DNA of 64,000 nucleotides from contig VDFB02373365.1 in assembly GCA_007258455.2 (NCBI GenBank), positions 226,018,194 through 226,082,193 on the forward strand, given 5' to 3'. Under the pieces are notes generated by a model, which worked only from the letters and a program-made list of their open reading frames with translations, ran no database searches and had not been told where the DNA came from. The translations under genes were made by a program, and so were the position numbers. Source of the DNA: Sequoia sempervirens (lineage: Eukaryota; Streptophyta; Pinopsida; Cupressales; Cupressaceae). Positions 23,470 through 33,599 of this stretch are shown piece after piece (position 1 is the stretch's first letter; each line of letters starts with the position of its first letter).

Positions 23470-26400
23470 GTAAACATCTAATATTTTTTGTTTAATTAGG
23501 ATTTTCTCAATTCATGATGTCCTATGGCTTCTTTTTTTGATGTTATTGTTTGTGTTTTTAAGATTCTTTTATCAACTAGCACTTGATTCAATTTATATGC
23601 ATAATAGTCTAGGGCCAAGGCACTTTTAGATTTACAACATATGCAAGCTATATAGGTAATAGATATATGCAGTTGTAGGAAATCATCTACCCCATGCCAT
23701 ATGATAATATTTTAGTAATTTTAGCTCATTGGAGGATGTAGATGTAAATTCCTAGCTCTAGAAAGCTACACTATATAGTATTAAGCATTGGAGTATGCAC
23801 ATGAATCTTGTTCCTTTACAATTTAAATAACTATTAGTCTTGTTCTTTAGATTTTGATTTTTTTGATGAAATACATAAAAACCAAGTACCACTAAAAAAT
23901 ATACTAAAACATGATACATCTATATTCAAGAGGGAAAGAAAAAATAATTCCATGCATGGGATGATCAACATCATCCAAAACATAGAAAGAACCCAAAAAT
24001 TCAATACTAAGGAAGACAGTCCCCTCAGCTGATGCTAAGCTACAAACCACAAGCCCACCAATTTAGAGTAACCTAGATCAATGCTGAAGGCACTACAATT
24101 GAATTAGGGACTTACAAATTTTCACTCTCTTCTGTTATCAAGGCCAATAGGCTAGAGTGGTGCACTGAATGTCAATGACCTCTTCATGTTAAAGTAGCTT
24201 CAGCGTAACACCTAACAAGGAGAAAATGTCACCCTAAAACTCTCTTTGATTAAAAGTGAAACCCAGTGCTGCCATGATGAATCTGTCCCAAGTCCCAAAG
24301 TGACTAAGATTTTCCATGGCTTTGTTAACTGCCAACGACTCCTAATTCAAAACCTGGAGGTCATGAATAGACACAAGAGACCCCAAGACCCCATCATTAT
24401 GTGCAACCAACAAATGCTTGATAACCTTGTGTAAGTCCAAGTGACTAAGATTTTCCATGGCTTTGATTCACTATAACCCCATTTAATGTGGTAGATTCTA
24501 GTTCTAATTTCCTATTATGGGCTTTTTTTCACATCCCCAATATTCTAATACCCATAGGATTTGAAACGGATTATAGAAGAAGATGGCATGGTTTCTTTTC
24601 AAATGAGGTTCACCACTGTTAATTTTGACGTAATATTAATGATGGACGCTGCACCACCCTGTGATGACTTACTAATGCAAGAAACATATAAACAATCATG
24701 CTACCTCGACGATATTTGGAAAGCTGAAACCAACTGGTAACCCTAAGTATAGTTTCTAGAGTTTCTCCTGCATTGTTTTTTTCAAACTGAGTAATCTAAT
24801 CTGTTGCTAATTTTGAAGGGTATTTCCTCCCTGTACAATGTACTGTCAGATACTCGTGGTCTATTTTTTTCTAATTTTAGTCAGTTCTGGATCTGACACA
24901 CCCTTCATTTGAGGTAAAGAATAAACACTGTCTCAATAAGAATATACATTAATTCTTTTCCCTTCTTGTGGTGATAGTGATTCATTTACTCAAAGTAGCC
25001 AGCACCTGCCCTCCTAGGGTGCTGCAGATGACAAGCAGAATATGGTCGTAGATACGCTACTGATAATCAGACTCTGTGTGCCCAAAACCCTAATTTTCTA
25101 GGTTGTGCTGCATTTGATTTGATATTCAAAAAACTTGTTTAAATCTGCTAAAACTGAATTGCAAAACTCTTAATTGTATAATCTTGTTTTAGGCGAATCA
25201 AACCTACACTAATGAGTAAATAAAAACGAAACATTTTTCAGATATTTCAGCAACAATCTCTTCCAAACTCTACTGGCTTTTTGTCATTCTAATTCTTTAT
25301 CAAAAGCTAATCGCTATACCTTTGTATACATATTATGCTAGTTTAACCTTTAAACATTAGAGATTTTTGACTCAGGAATTGCAGCACTCACCCCCTAAAC
25401 CATACTGTAAATCCCTTTGAATTTGATCATACCATACGGGACATCTTGCATCTATCAGAAACAGAGATTTAAACAAAATAAAAATTATTCTTTAAATTTA
25501 AATAAAATTTATTAATATATATTTAATTATTTATTTTTACTAATTTATTAATATTTAAATTTAAATTTTATTTTAATTTATATTTTATTTATTTGCTTCT
25601 AAAGTAATAAAAATCTCCTCTAATAACTTAGAAAATTGTGTTAAATATATGTGCATGTGTTTTTTAAGAATGTTGCATCCAACTATATTCATATTGGGGG
25701 GTCTTCAAAATGGTTGTATCCATATCCAATACCATATCCATATCTATATTTGTATTTGTGTCCATGCAACTTTGGTTTATTGTGGTAGTTTGAAGAATCT
25801 CCTAGTGCTTTTCAAGACTCTCCAAACTCCTAAGTCTATAAGTTGTTTGAGTCGAGTCAACCAAACTATCATGCCAAGTTTGGACGAGTCTTAGAGATTA
25901 CTCAGTCGAGTCCTACTCCAAGACTCTCGAATCTTAGGCTTGAACTCCCAAGTCTTGAGTTCAAACTCTTCTAGCACCTAAACATAATAGACATAGTGGC
26001 TGAAATTTCAAATTTTGAGAGTTTGAGGATCATATGACATTTGTAATGTTTGAATTTTGACAAATTGATAGTCAAATTAGACTTTCATATTATCTAAATG
26101 CATTTATATTCTTTTTTTTGTGTAATTATGAGGACTTTTTTTTGCCTGAGTCTATGCCAAGTCTCGAGTCTGAGTCAAAATTTTGGGCTGCCAAGTCGAG
26201 TCCAAGTCTGAGTCCTAAAAATATGGTTTTGTATATAATTGGAGATGCTTTTAATAGCTAAAAATATCCACATTCTCAGTCTGCATATATCATTTTCATG
26301 AAAATAGAAATGTTGGATCACCAGAGAAAATTAGTTACATTGGATGTCATTAATTTCTCGAGTGAACAAATAATGAGTTTATCTTGTTCCTTTTAAAAGT

Positions 26401-26475
26401 AACTTGGAAGTTTTTTATTGATTTTTTTTAATTTGTTACTGTCTAAGATAATTCATATTTTAGAGGATACAATGT
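23470..26475. other. No gene recognised downstream of the ARI pseudogene
   Basis: No ARI C-terminal exon was found. A perfect 25-bp direct repeat (GTGACTAAGATTTTCCATGG plus five bases) occurs at 24300-24324 and 24441-24465. About 25490-25600 is nearly pure A/T. About 25845-26220 is rich in GAGTCGAGTC / CAAGTCTCGAGTC words in several copies. A 60-codon open stretch (24559-24740) between short introns has no match I know. Confidence 0.45.
25845..26220. repeat. Degenerate GAGTC-rich repeat
   Basis: Many copies of GAGTCGAGTC, CAAGTCTCGAGTCTGAGTC and related words occur at irregular spacing. The nature of the element is unknown. Confidence 0.4.
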
Positions 26476-26845
26476 TGATCCAGGTGGATCTTTTGAACCT
26501 GAAAATTAAAGTGTTCCAATTTCTCTCAGAAGCAGTGTCATTTCATAGAGCACAAAATTTTGAATCCAGCGCATCTTGAATGGGCGAAAAAGGAGTCTGT
26601 TTGTGCAAGATATTGCCGGTCAAAGTTTGGTCAAAGGTTGGTCAACTCAGCTAACAAGAACGATGAAAAAGGTGGAAAATTCATCATCACCAAATTGGTC
26701 AAAATTGGTGTCATCGCGAAGGTCTCATCGTCACGATTCCAACGGCGTTCATTTCGTCAAAAATAGAGCAAGTACGTGGGAGATATAGCCAGTCAAAGTT
26801 CATAGTTAACCAAGGTACCATGAGGTATGGTTGCTGACATCAACA

Positions 26846-26998
26846 TGACGTCATCCTACTGACTTGGAAAATGGGTCATCGTATAGATGATGACATGGAC
26901 CAATGGGGTCAGGACACGTGGTAGCTGTACAAGTGACATGGCGGTATAGTCATCAGATGACGTCAGCACAATCGGCAAATGAAGTCTTGCCACGTGTC
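26846..26998 (+). promoter_or_regulatory. bZIP-type motif cluster in LTR U3
   Basis: TGACGTCA occurs at 26846-26853 and 26958-26965, GACACGTGG at 26913-26921 and GCCACGTGTC (G-box/ABRE form) at 26989-26998. The right LTR keeps TGACGTCA at 30670-30677 and ACACGTGGC near 30626, but has CG-to-TG changes at the others. These are the cores bound by TGA, ABF and HY5-type bZIP factors in plants. Function is inferred from sequence. Confidence 0.5.
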
Positions 26999-27412
26999 CA
27001 TTCTGTACAACTGTACTCCTGTGTGGCAGCAGAGGTGGCAGTCTTATCAGCGTATAGTTGTCAGCCACATCGATAGTCCAATCATCTTCCACATCACAGT
27101 CCACTGGCAGACAGGTCAGAAGGTGAGTCAACGGAGATGTTGTCATCCATGTCAGCAGCTTTGTCACTGCACAGTCAGCGGCATCAACAAATGGGCGCTT
27201 GCCACATGGCACCCTCCTGGTGCCACACATGGCTCTGTTGGTTGTATATGTGAATAAAAGGTTTTGTGGCCCGCATGTGACTCAAACCGGTTACCACCCA
27301 CGAGCGAAATTCTTGGGCGACCATTCCACCATTTTTGCGGCCATTATCAATATTGTGAAGTGGTTTTGTTTTGTTGAATGTTGTTTGAAGTCAGTTTTAA
27401 AAAACCAGTGAC

Positions 27413-27470
27413 AGCTGGGAGTTGAACCTAGAACCGCTGGGCTCCCAAAAGGTAATGCCATCGATACACC
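27413..27470 (-). other. tRNA-like segment inside the LTR
   Basis: On the reverse strand a GGTTCTAGGTTCAACTCCC-like B-box/T-arm region follows an A-box-like part (TATCGATGGCATTACC). The matching place in the right LTR is 31128-31185. It does not fold as a full tRNA by eye. It may be a SINE-type remnant captured by the LTR. Confidence 0.3.
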
Positions 27471-28311
27471 CTGCACAGAGCTAATAATGTATAAGGCACG
27501 GGTTTTATATAACCCAATGTTTAGGCCGAAGCCTAAACCAAATAACCAACAAATGGTTATTTGTTAACAAAATAAACAAACCCCTCAAACTAAAAGCCCG
27601 AATAAGCTACAAACAAGGGCTCAAAAATAAATTTAATTATTTTAAGGGGGATTATTGTTTGTATTTGTAAAAGTGGGGAATTGGTTTTTATTTTTTCCAT
27701 TTAAGGGGAAAATTCCAAAATTGTTGGTTTTAACCAAATAGGCCCAACTTCAAGTATTAAAGGGAGACTAGGAGAGTATTCCTCACTCATCCAATTCTTC
27801 TCAAAGCAACTCTTCACAAGCTTTCTTCTCTCATTCTTCTGCAAGCCAAGTAATCTTAGGAGGAGATTTTTGAAACTTGGCAAGACTTTGCATAGTCTTT
27901 GTAAAATATTTTGTAAGCTTCTTGTCATTCTTCTACAAGGACGTCTTGCCAATGTGGGAGTAGTTGTCATAGGCGAAGCTGCTTTCTGGAGGCCTCTTGT
28001 AAGGCGAAAGCTGACTTCTTTTTGTAACCTGTGGCATTTCCAAGTCTTGAAGGCAATAGATCGATTCGTTCTTTCTGGCGAATCCGGAGACGTAGTCGAT
28101 TTTCGGTGAACTCCGTTATCATCTCATTTCTATTCTTTTGTGATTTCTTGCAGTTATTTTTTGAGCTTAGTAGATTAAAGATTTGAATTTACATGTTGGA
28201 TTCATATCAATAATTAAAAGATCCTGATGTTAGATTGACTATTGTAAGTCTTTTTGAAAATCTAACTTGTGAACTTTAACGAGCAAGTGCTCGATTCGTT
28301 TATGGATCAAG

Positions 28312-28328
28312 TGGTATTAGAGCAGGTT
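28312..28328 (+). other. Primer binding site, initiator-Met type
   Basis: TGGTATTAGAGCAGGTT differs by one base (T for C) from the common plant PBS TGGTATCAGAGC. It starts two bases after the left LTR. Confidence 0.85.
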
Positions 28329-28357
28329 ACTAAGCTCCTTAAGCAGTTAATCAGAAG

Positions 28358-29317
28358 ATGGCCTATGAATCAGATGAGGCATCCACAGTGATGACATCAT
28401 CAATGGTATGAGAGTTCTTTGAGATGAAGAAGATGATCGAGAAGATTTTTCACGATCATTATGAAAAGTTTGACAAGGTGCAAAGGCTAGAGGAGGCAAA
28501 TCATGATTTGCAGAAAGAGAATGAAGAATTGAAGAGATTGTTGGAAGAGGCCAATGTGGAGAAGCAAAGGCTAGAGGTCCTGTTACAAGAGTTCACTAAA
28601 GAGCGGAACAAGAGGAGTCCTCTTGTATCTGAAAGCAGCCACATTTGCAGGTTTTGTCTGCATTCTGAGGATACATCATCCTCATACTCCCTGCTTACCC
28701 CACCTGACAGTACAGGGACCTCTTCAGTGACAAAGCCAATGGCCAAGTTTGCTTGTGGCCATGATTGGGTGAATTCTCCTAGTGCAGTAGAGTGTGCCTA
28801 TTGTCGGCAGATGGAGTATCTTGAGACTCTTAATCTGCTGGATAGTGATAACAATTATCTCAAAGTATCTTCTTCCACAGACCAGAAGAAGTCAGTAGAG
28901 GATGAGTAGAGCTCTTTTGTGCACTTTGAGAAGCACACAAAAGGTATCGAAAAAAAGCTGCTAGGGAAGATGAGTTTTAGAGGAAAGGGCCTTGGTGTTT
29001 CTGAGGAAGGTATCACCAATCTAGTCAAGGCAAAGAAACAACCACGGAACCAAGGATTGGGATTCAAAAAGGAAACGGGACAATCCTCTAGAATTCAGAA
29101 TTTTTGCACCCACTATGGCATCAATGGACATTGGGACGCAAAGTGTTGGAAGCTACATCTAGAGCTCCATCGTCGATCGAGGTCCATAGAGAGACCCAAC
29201 CATGTGCATGTTGATGAGATGACAATAGAGCCAGTAGTTGCTACCACCCCTAAAGCAATCCCAGAGGAAACTGAGCCACAGCCTGAGCAGCCAATAAAGG
29301 AGAGTTCCTTCGAATAG
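28358..29317 (+). pseudogene. gag-like ORF of the second element
   Basis: One frame runs from ATG 28358 to 29317, broken only by TGA at 28409-28411 and TAG at 28907-28909. It holds a Glu/Lys/Leu coiled coil (28424-28610), a CRFCLHSE plus CGHDW plus CAYC zinc-ribbon-like set (28640-28810), a glycine-rich GKGLGVSEEG / NQGLGFKK pair and a zinc knuckle CTHYGINGHWDAKCWKLH near 29105, where the second Cys is Tyr. The tail is acidic and Pro-rich. It lacks a recognisable capsid core and enzymes. It probably served RNA packaging in trans with another element's proteins; this is inference. Confidence 0.75.
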
Positions 29318-30187
29318 CTCCAAAAGAGCTAGGAACGTCGCTCATCAAACTAGTAAATCAACTTGTGTGTGTTTATTATGTGTTTGTAGTGTAATAAATG
29401 TGTTGATAAGCTAGTGTGGTTTTGTGAGAATAAAACTCGTTAAAATTGTTTGTAACAGTTTATTTATGAAGTTGTATTTCTTTCTAATTGAGAATTTGTA
29501 AGGCTCTGGGAAGCCATGTCTCTTGTGATCAGTGGAAAGAGATACTGGATAACTTCTTACTGCAGGATAGCAATTTGTTTTTTTGTAGTTTCTTGTAGTT
29601 TCTTTCAGTGCGAAGCTTCAGTTGAAGAGCACTTTTTCATACAAAGTTGTTGAGAATGGTCAACAATGACCTTGTATGTTCTCAGCTTGAAGACTCAGTG
29701 ATGGTCATTTGGAGGATAATTCTAAACTCAGTTGGAGTTCTTGAAGGATTTATCGATGACCTTGTTGCTTCAGATGGACAAGACCCGAGCTGTGTGGTGG
29801 AGCCTTGAATCAACTATTCTGAAATACAAGGGTGAAGGAATATGTCAGGCTGAGGCGTAAATCCGTGCTCGAGTAATTGGAGGAGCAATAGAAGCAAGCC
29901 AGAAGAAGGTGATAGATGCAGAATGCGAACTACCTGTGAGAAGTACTAAGGGATAGGTTTATCATACTTAGTTTTTCCTTCTTGCTTTGGGTGTTTTAAG
30001 TTCCATTTTTCAACTGCATCATGAGAAGTTGTGAATTCCTACCTTGCTAAAGTGTAAGACCCCAATAAGAAAATGTGGCAATGTATTCTGGTGATTCAAA
30101 TTGTGCCGAGTGGCAAGATGTTGAATGCGAGATTATTGAAGGAAGTATACACTTTTGGAGGACCAAAAGTTCTTCAGTGGGGAGGTT
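29318..30187 (+). other. Non-coding 3' internal region of the second element
   Basis: There is no gene here. It ends with the purine-rich GTGGGGAGG (30177-30185), the likely polypurine tract, just before the right LTR. Confidence 0.6.
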
Positions 30188-31506
30188 TGATCCAGGTGGA
30201 TCTTTTGAACCTGAAAATTGAAGTGTTCCAATTTCTCTCAGAAGGAGTGTCATTTCGTAGAGCATAGAATTATGAATCTGACGCAACTTGAACGGGCAAA
30301 AAAGGAGTCCGTTTGTGCAAGATATTGCCGGTCAAAGTTTGGTCAAAGGCTGGTTAACTTAGCTATCAAGAATGATGAAAAAGGTGGAAAATTCATCATC
30401 ACCAAATTGGTCAAAGTTGACGTCATCATGAAGGTCTCGTCGTCATGATTCCAATGGTGTTCGTTTCATAAAAAATGGAGCAAGTACGTGGGAGATATAG
30501 CCAATCAAAGCTCATAGTTGACCAAGGTACCATGAGGTACAGTTGCTAACATCAGCATGATGTCATCCTACTGACTTGGAAAATAGGTCATCATAAGGAT
30601 GATGACGTGGACCAATGGGGTCATGACACGTGGCAGCCATACAAGTGATGTGGCGGTATAGTCATCAGATGACGTCAGCACGATTGGCGAATGAAGTCTT
30701 GCCATGTGTTCATTATGTACAGCCGTACTCCTGCGTGGCAGCAGAGGTGGCAGTCTCATCAGTGTACAGTTGTCGACCACATCGACAGTCCAATCATCTT
30801 CCATGTCATCGTCCACTGGTAGATATGTCAGAAGGTGAGTCAGCAGACACGTTGTCATCCATGTTAGCGGCTTCGTCACTGCATAGTTAGCGGCATCAAC
30901 AAATGAGTGCTTGCCATGTGGCACCCTCCTGGTACCACACATGGCTCCATCATTTGTATATGTGAATAAAAGGTTTTGTGGCCCGCATGTGACTCGAATC
31001 GGTTACCACCCACGAGTGAAATTCCTAGGTGACCATTCTACCATTTTTGCGGCCGTTATCAATATTGTGAAGCGGTTTTGTTTTGTTGAATGTTGTTTGA
31101 AGTCAGTTTTAAAAAACCAGCAATGGTCGGGAGTTGAACCCAGAACCGCCGGGCTCCCAAAAGGTAATGCCACCGATACACCCTACGCAGAGCTAATAAT
31201 GTATAAGGCACGGGTTTTATATAACCCAATGTTTAGGCCGAAGCTTAAACCAAATAACCAACAAATGATTATTTGTTAACAAAATAAACAAACCCCTCAA
31301 ACTAAAAGCTCGAATAAGCTATAAACAAGGGCTCGAAAACAAATTTAATTATTTTAAGGGGGATTATTGTTTGTATTTGTAAAAGTGGGGAATTGGTTTT
31401 TATTTTTTCCATTTAAGGGGAAAATTCCAGAATTGTTGGTTTTAACCAAATAGGCCCAACTTCAAGTATAAAAGGGAGACTAGGAGAGTCTTCCTCACTC
31501 ATCCAA
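30188..31506 (+). repeat. Right LTR of the second element, cut by the gap
   Basis: It starts TGATCCAGGTGG directly after a purine run and follows the left LTR closely until the Ns at 31507, where about 515 bp are still missing. A TATA box TATAAAAG lies at 31467-31474; the left copy reads TATTAAAG. Confidence 0.85.
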
Positions 31507-31606
31507 NNNNNNNNNNNNNNNNNNNNNNNNNNNNNNNNNNNNNNNNNNNNNNNNNNNNNNNNNNNNNNNNNNNNNNNNNNNNNNNNNNNNNNNNNNNNNN
31601 NNNNNN
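31507..31606. other. Assembly gap (100 N)
   Basis: There are exactly 100 Ns, so this is a conventional gap of unknown true size. It interrupts the right LTR of the second element. The sequence beyond is unrelated, so the join may hide a large stretch. Confidence 0.98.
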
Positions 31607-31773
31607 TCAAAGGAGACTTCAGAATTAGTCAAATTAGGATATGCATCAACAAAGGGCCATTGATCTTCTTCTTCTTCTTCTTCTAGTAGGTTTTGATATT
31701 CAACTAGCCAAAGTGGATTAGGATTGTTAGGAAGAAATCTCCCATAAGCATCCCTTCTCCTTCCTCTATGCAT
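31607..31773 (-). pseudogene. Gag N-terminus fragment
   Basis: The reverse strand reads MHRGRRRDAYGRFLPNNPNP, then a run of six Glu and an acidic tail, up to the gap. The RGRRRDAxGRF start is common in plant Ty3/Gypsy Gag proteins. It is a 5' fragment only; the rest is lost in the gap. Confidence 0.5.
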
Positions 31774-33180
31774 GCGGTATCACTCACTATTAGTCAGTTC
31801 ACGCAAAAAATTGGTAAAGAATAGGGGGTTCATTACTTCCTAAATAGGGACATACTAAGAACAACTTCTAGAAACACTACAGTAAGGAAAACTACCAATG
31901 ACTCCAAAAGACTCCCTCCCTTAACACCATCTCTAGAAATGACACCAAAAATGTTGGCCTCCTACAATGATTTTAATTACTAAGCCTTTACAACCATGAC
32001 TTAGAGATTGGACATCTAACCTGAATAGCTATCTCAATCATCATGAAGGTGCATTTAACTTGTCAACCCAGGGAGGTGAATTTGAAATGGGTCAGCACAA
32101 TATGTGCACTAGGAACTCAAAGTAGCCATTGCATTCTACAGCTAAGAAACACAATACTGAAAGTAAATTGCTTGAAAGGGAAAGAGATAAATTTTGAATA
32201 TCAATCAACAACTATGCTAAGCTAAAATGCATAACATGAATAAAAATCTGAGCAATGAATAGGACACTACCCTATACTTTGGGCTGTCCAAGATAATCCT
32301 GAAACAAGATTCTAGTGAAGCTATAGGGTGATGATACTATATTTTCTTCGTGCTAAACAACCGTGTGCTAAACTAATGCTAAACTAAGAAGACAAATTAC
32401 TCAGCAAGTGGGCCCACTTGGATAAGTATCCTCTAAACTAATAAGAACTCAAGTGCTTGAACTCAGAACTTTATTTCATTCACTATAAATCATGCATACA
32501 AGAGAGTAATGTATTTGTATCACTAAAACTGGAGAATGAGAGTACAATATAAAATCATGCAACTCCTAAAGAAGGAGTATCAAATCATTATTTATACTAC
32601 AGCTAAACAAGTCAATCAACTCCACGACTAGGAGGATGCCATTTAGGGAAAATAGGGTGTAAAAGTGGGCGATGGCGATTCACGCATGCATGGAATGCAG
32701 TCGGAGACTGTACAGAGTCTAGACATAGATCCACCAAAAGTAACGTCCATGCATATTCAGATCATTAAGGTCGACCACAAAATGGGTTATGTTTAGTTGC
32801 ATGAAGAATCTTTTTAATAATTAAGTTTAGCACTGACTTGGAGTGATTCCTTAGCTGGACATTATGGTGCATGTCTAGCTGGTGATGTCTTCCTCAACTT
32901 GGCATATTAAATCTGCATGGCAAGGTTAGTAAACATAATAAATACACATCTATAACCACTCTAAGAATCATTCATTAATCACATGTAAAATCAATATAGT
33001 TAACCCACATAATATGCCAAATGTCATTAAAGCTTGCAGAGATAGGATAATGTTAAATGTCAATGGTTTGAGGGAAACGTTATGTAAATACCAACATTTA
33101 ATCATCAAAGTTCATGACATCAGCTAGCAAATAGACTATAGATTTTACCCAAAACCAGACCAAAAGCTAGGCTCATCAAT
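31774..33180. other. No gene recognised
   Basis: No coding region or clear element ends were seen. It may include the leader of the reverse-strand Gag fragment and the body of the copia-like LTR that ends at 33572. Confidence 0.4.
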
Positions 33181-33572
33181 TTTTGTGGTGGATCTGTCTA
33201 TTATCTTTTGTATCTATAGGCAGTGAGCCTCCTTGTTGGATAGTGAGTCCTTTTTTGTAGGCAGTGAGCCTTTGTATCTGGACAGTGAGTCCTATTTTGG
33301 GAAGTGATCCTTAGGCAGTGAGCCTTTTGTATTTGTTTTTGTGATCACTTTATCTTGTGAGTTAATCCTCACCATGGTTTTTCCCTTATTAGGTTTTCCA
33401 CCTAAAATCTAGTGTTCATTGTGCTTATTTTTCTTTTTGTTATCTACATTTCATGTTCATACTTAATAATATAATAGTGTGGCTATAAAGTTAATAAGTG
33501 TTTGAAGTTTTGTAATTGAATCTAGTCACAATTGATTCACCCCCCCTCTCATTTATCATGTGCCTTCTAACA
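33181..33572 (+). repeat. 3' end of a Ty1/copia-like LTR (solo or truncated)
   Basis: The stretch TCACCATGGTTTTTCCCTTA, a short gap, GGTTTTCCACCTAAAATC and the end GATTCACCCCCCCTCTC...CTTCTAACA are typical of plant copia LTR 3' ends. Before this lie about six copies of a GCAGTGAGCC-type unit. No PBS follows 33572, so this is a solo or broken LTR. The 5' boundary was not found. Confidence 0.55.
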
Positions 33573-33599
33573 ATATACACCTACTTGTCTAATTCCATA
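33573..33599. other. Short junction between copia-like LTR end and gag-protease remnant
   Basis: This is 27 bases after the LTR end with no PBS. It shows that the copia-like LTR is not followed by its own internal region. Confidence 0.4.

Larger units (their letters stand above)
26476..28309 (+). repeat. Left LTR of the second element (1834 bp)
   Basis: It starts TGATCCAGGTGGATC and ends TATGGATCA two bases before the PBS. It is collinear with 30188-31506 at a constant offset of about 3712. The upstream bases AATGT (26471-26475) would be the left target duplication. Confidence 0.85.
26476..31506 (+). mobile_element. Second LTR retrotransposon, gag-only, probably non-autonomous
   Basis: Direct repeats 26476-28309 and 30188-31506 flank an internal part of about 1.9 kb. 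The LTR ends match as TGATCC...GGATCA. An initiator-Met-like PBS follows the left LTR, and GTGGGGAGG precedes the right one. Only a gag-like ORF is present; no protease, RT or integrase was seen. The right LTR runs into the assembly gap, and the sequence after the gap does not match the missing LTR part, so the right boundary and target duplication cannot be checked. Confidence 0.85.

Noticed and set aside
24559..24740. Possible further ARI exon (60 open codons)
   Set aside because: The translation does not resemble the Ariadne C-terminal domain and lacks a convincing link to the exon ending at 23469.
26856..27257. Open frames of 124 and 92 codons in the left LTR, with a similar one at 30568-30942
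   Set aside because: They overlap each other on opposite strands in the LTR U3, have no domain and show no coding signal beyond LTR similarity.
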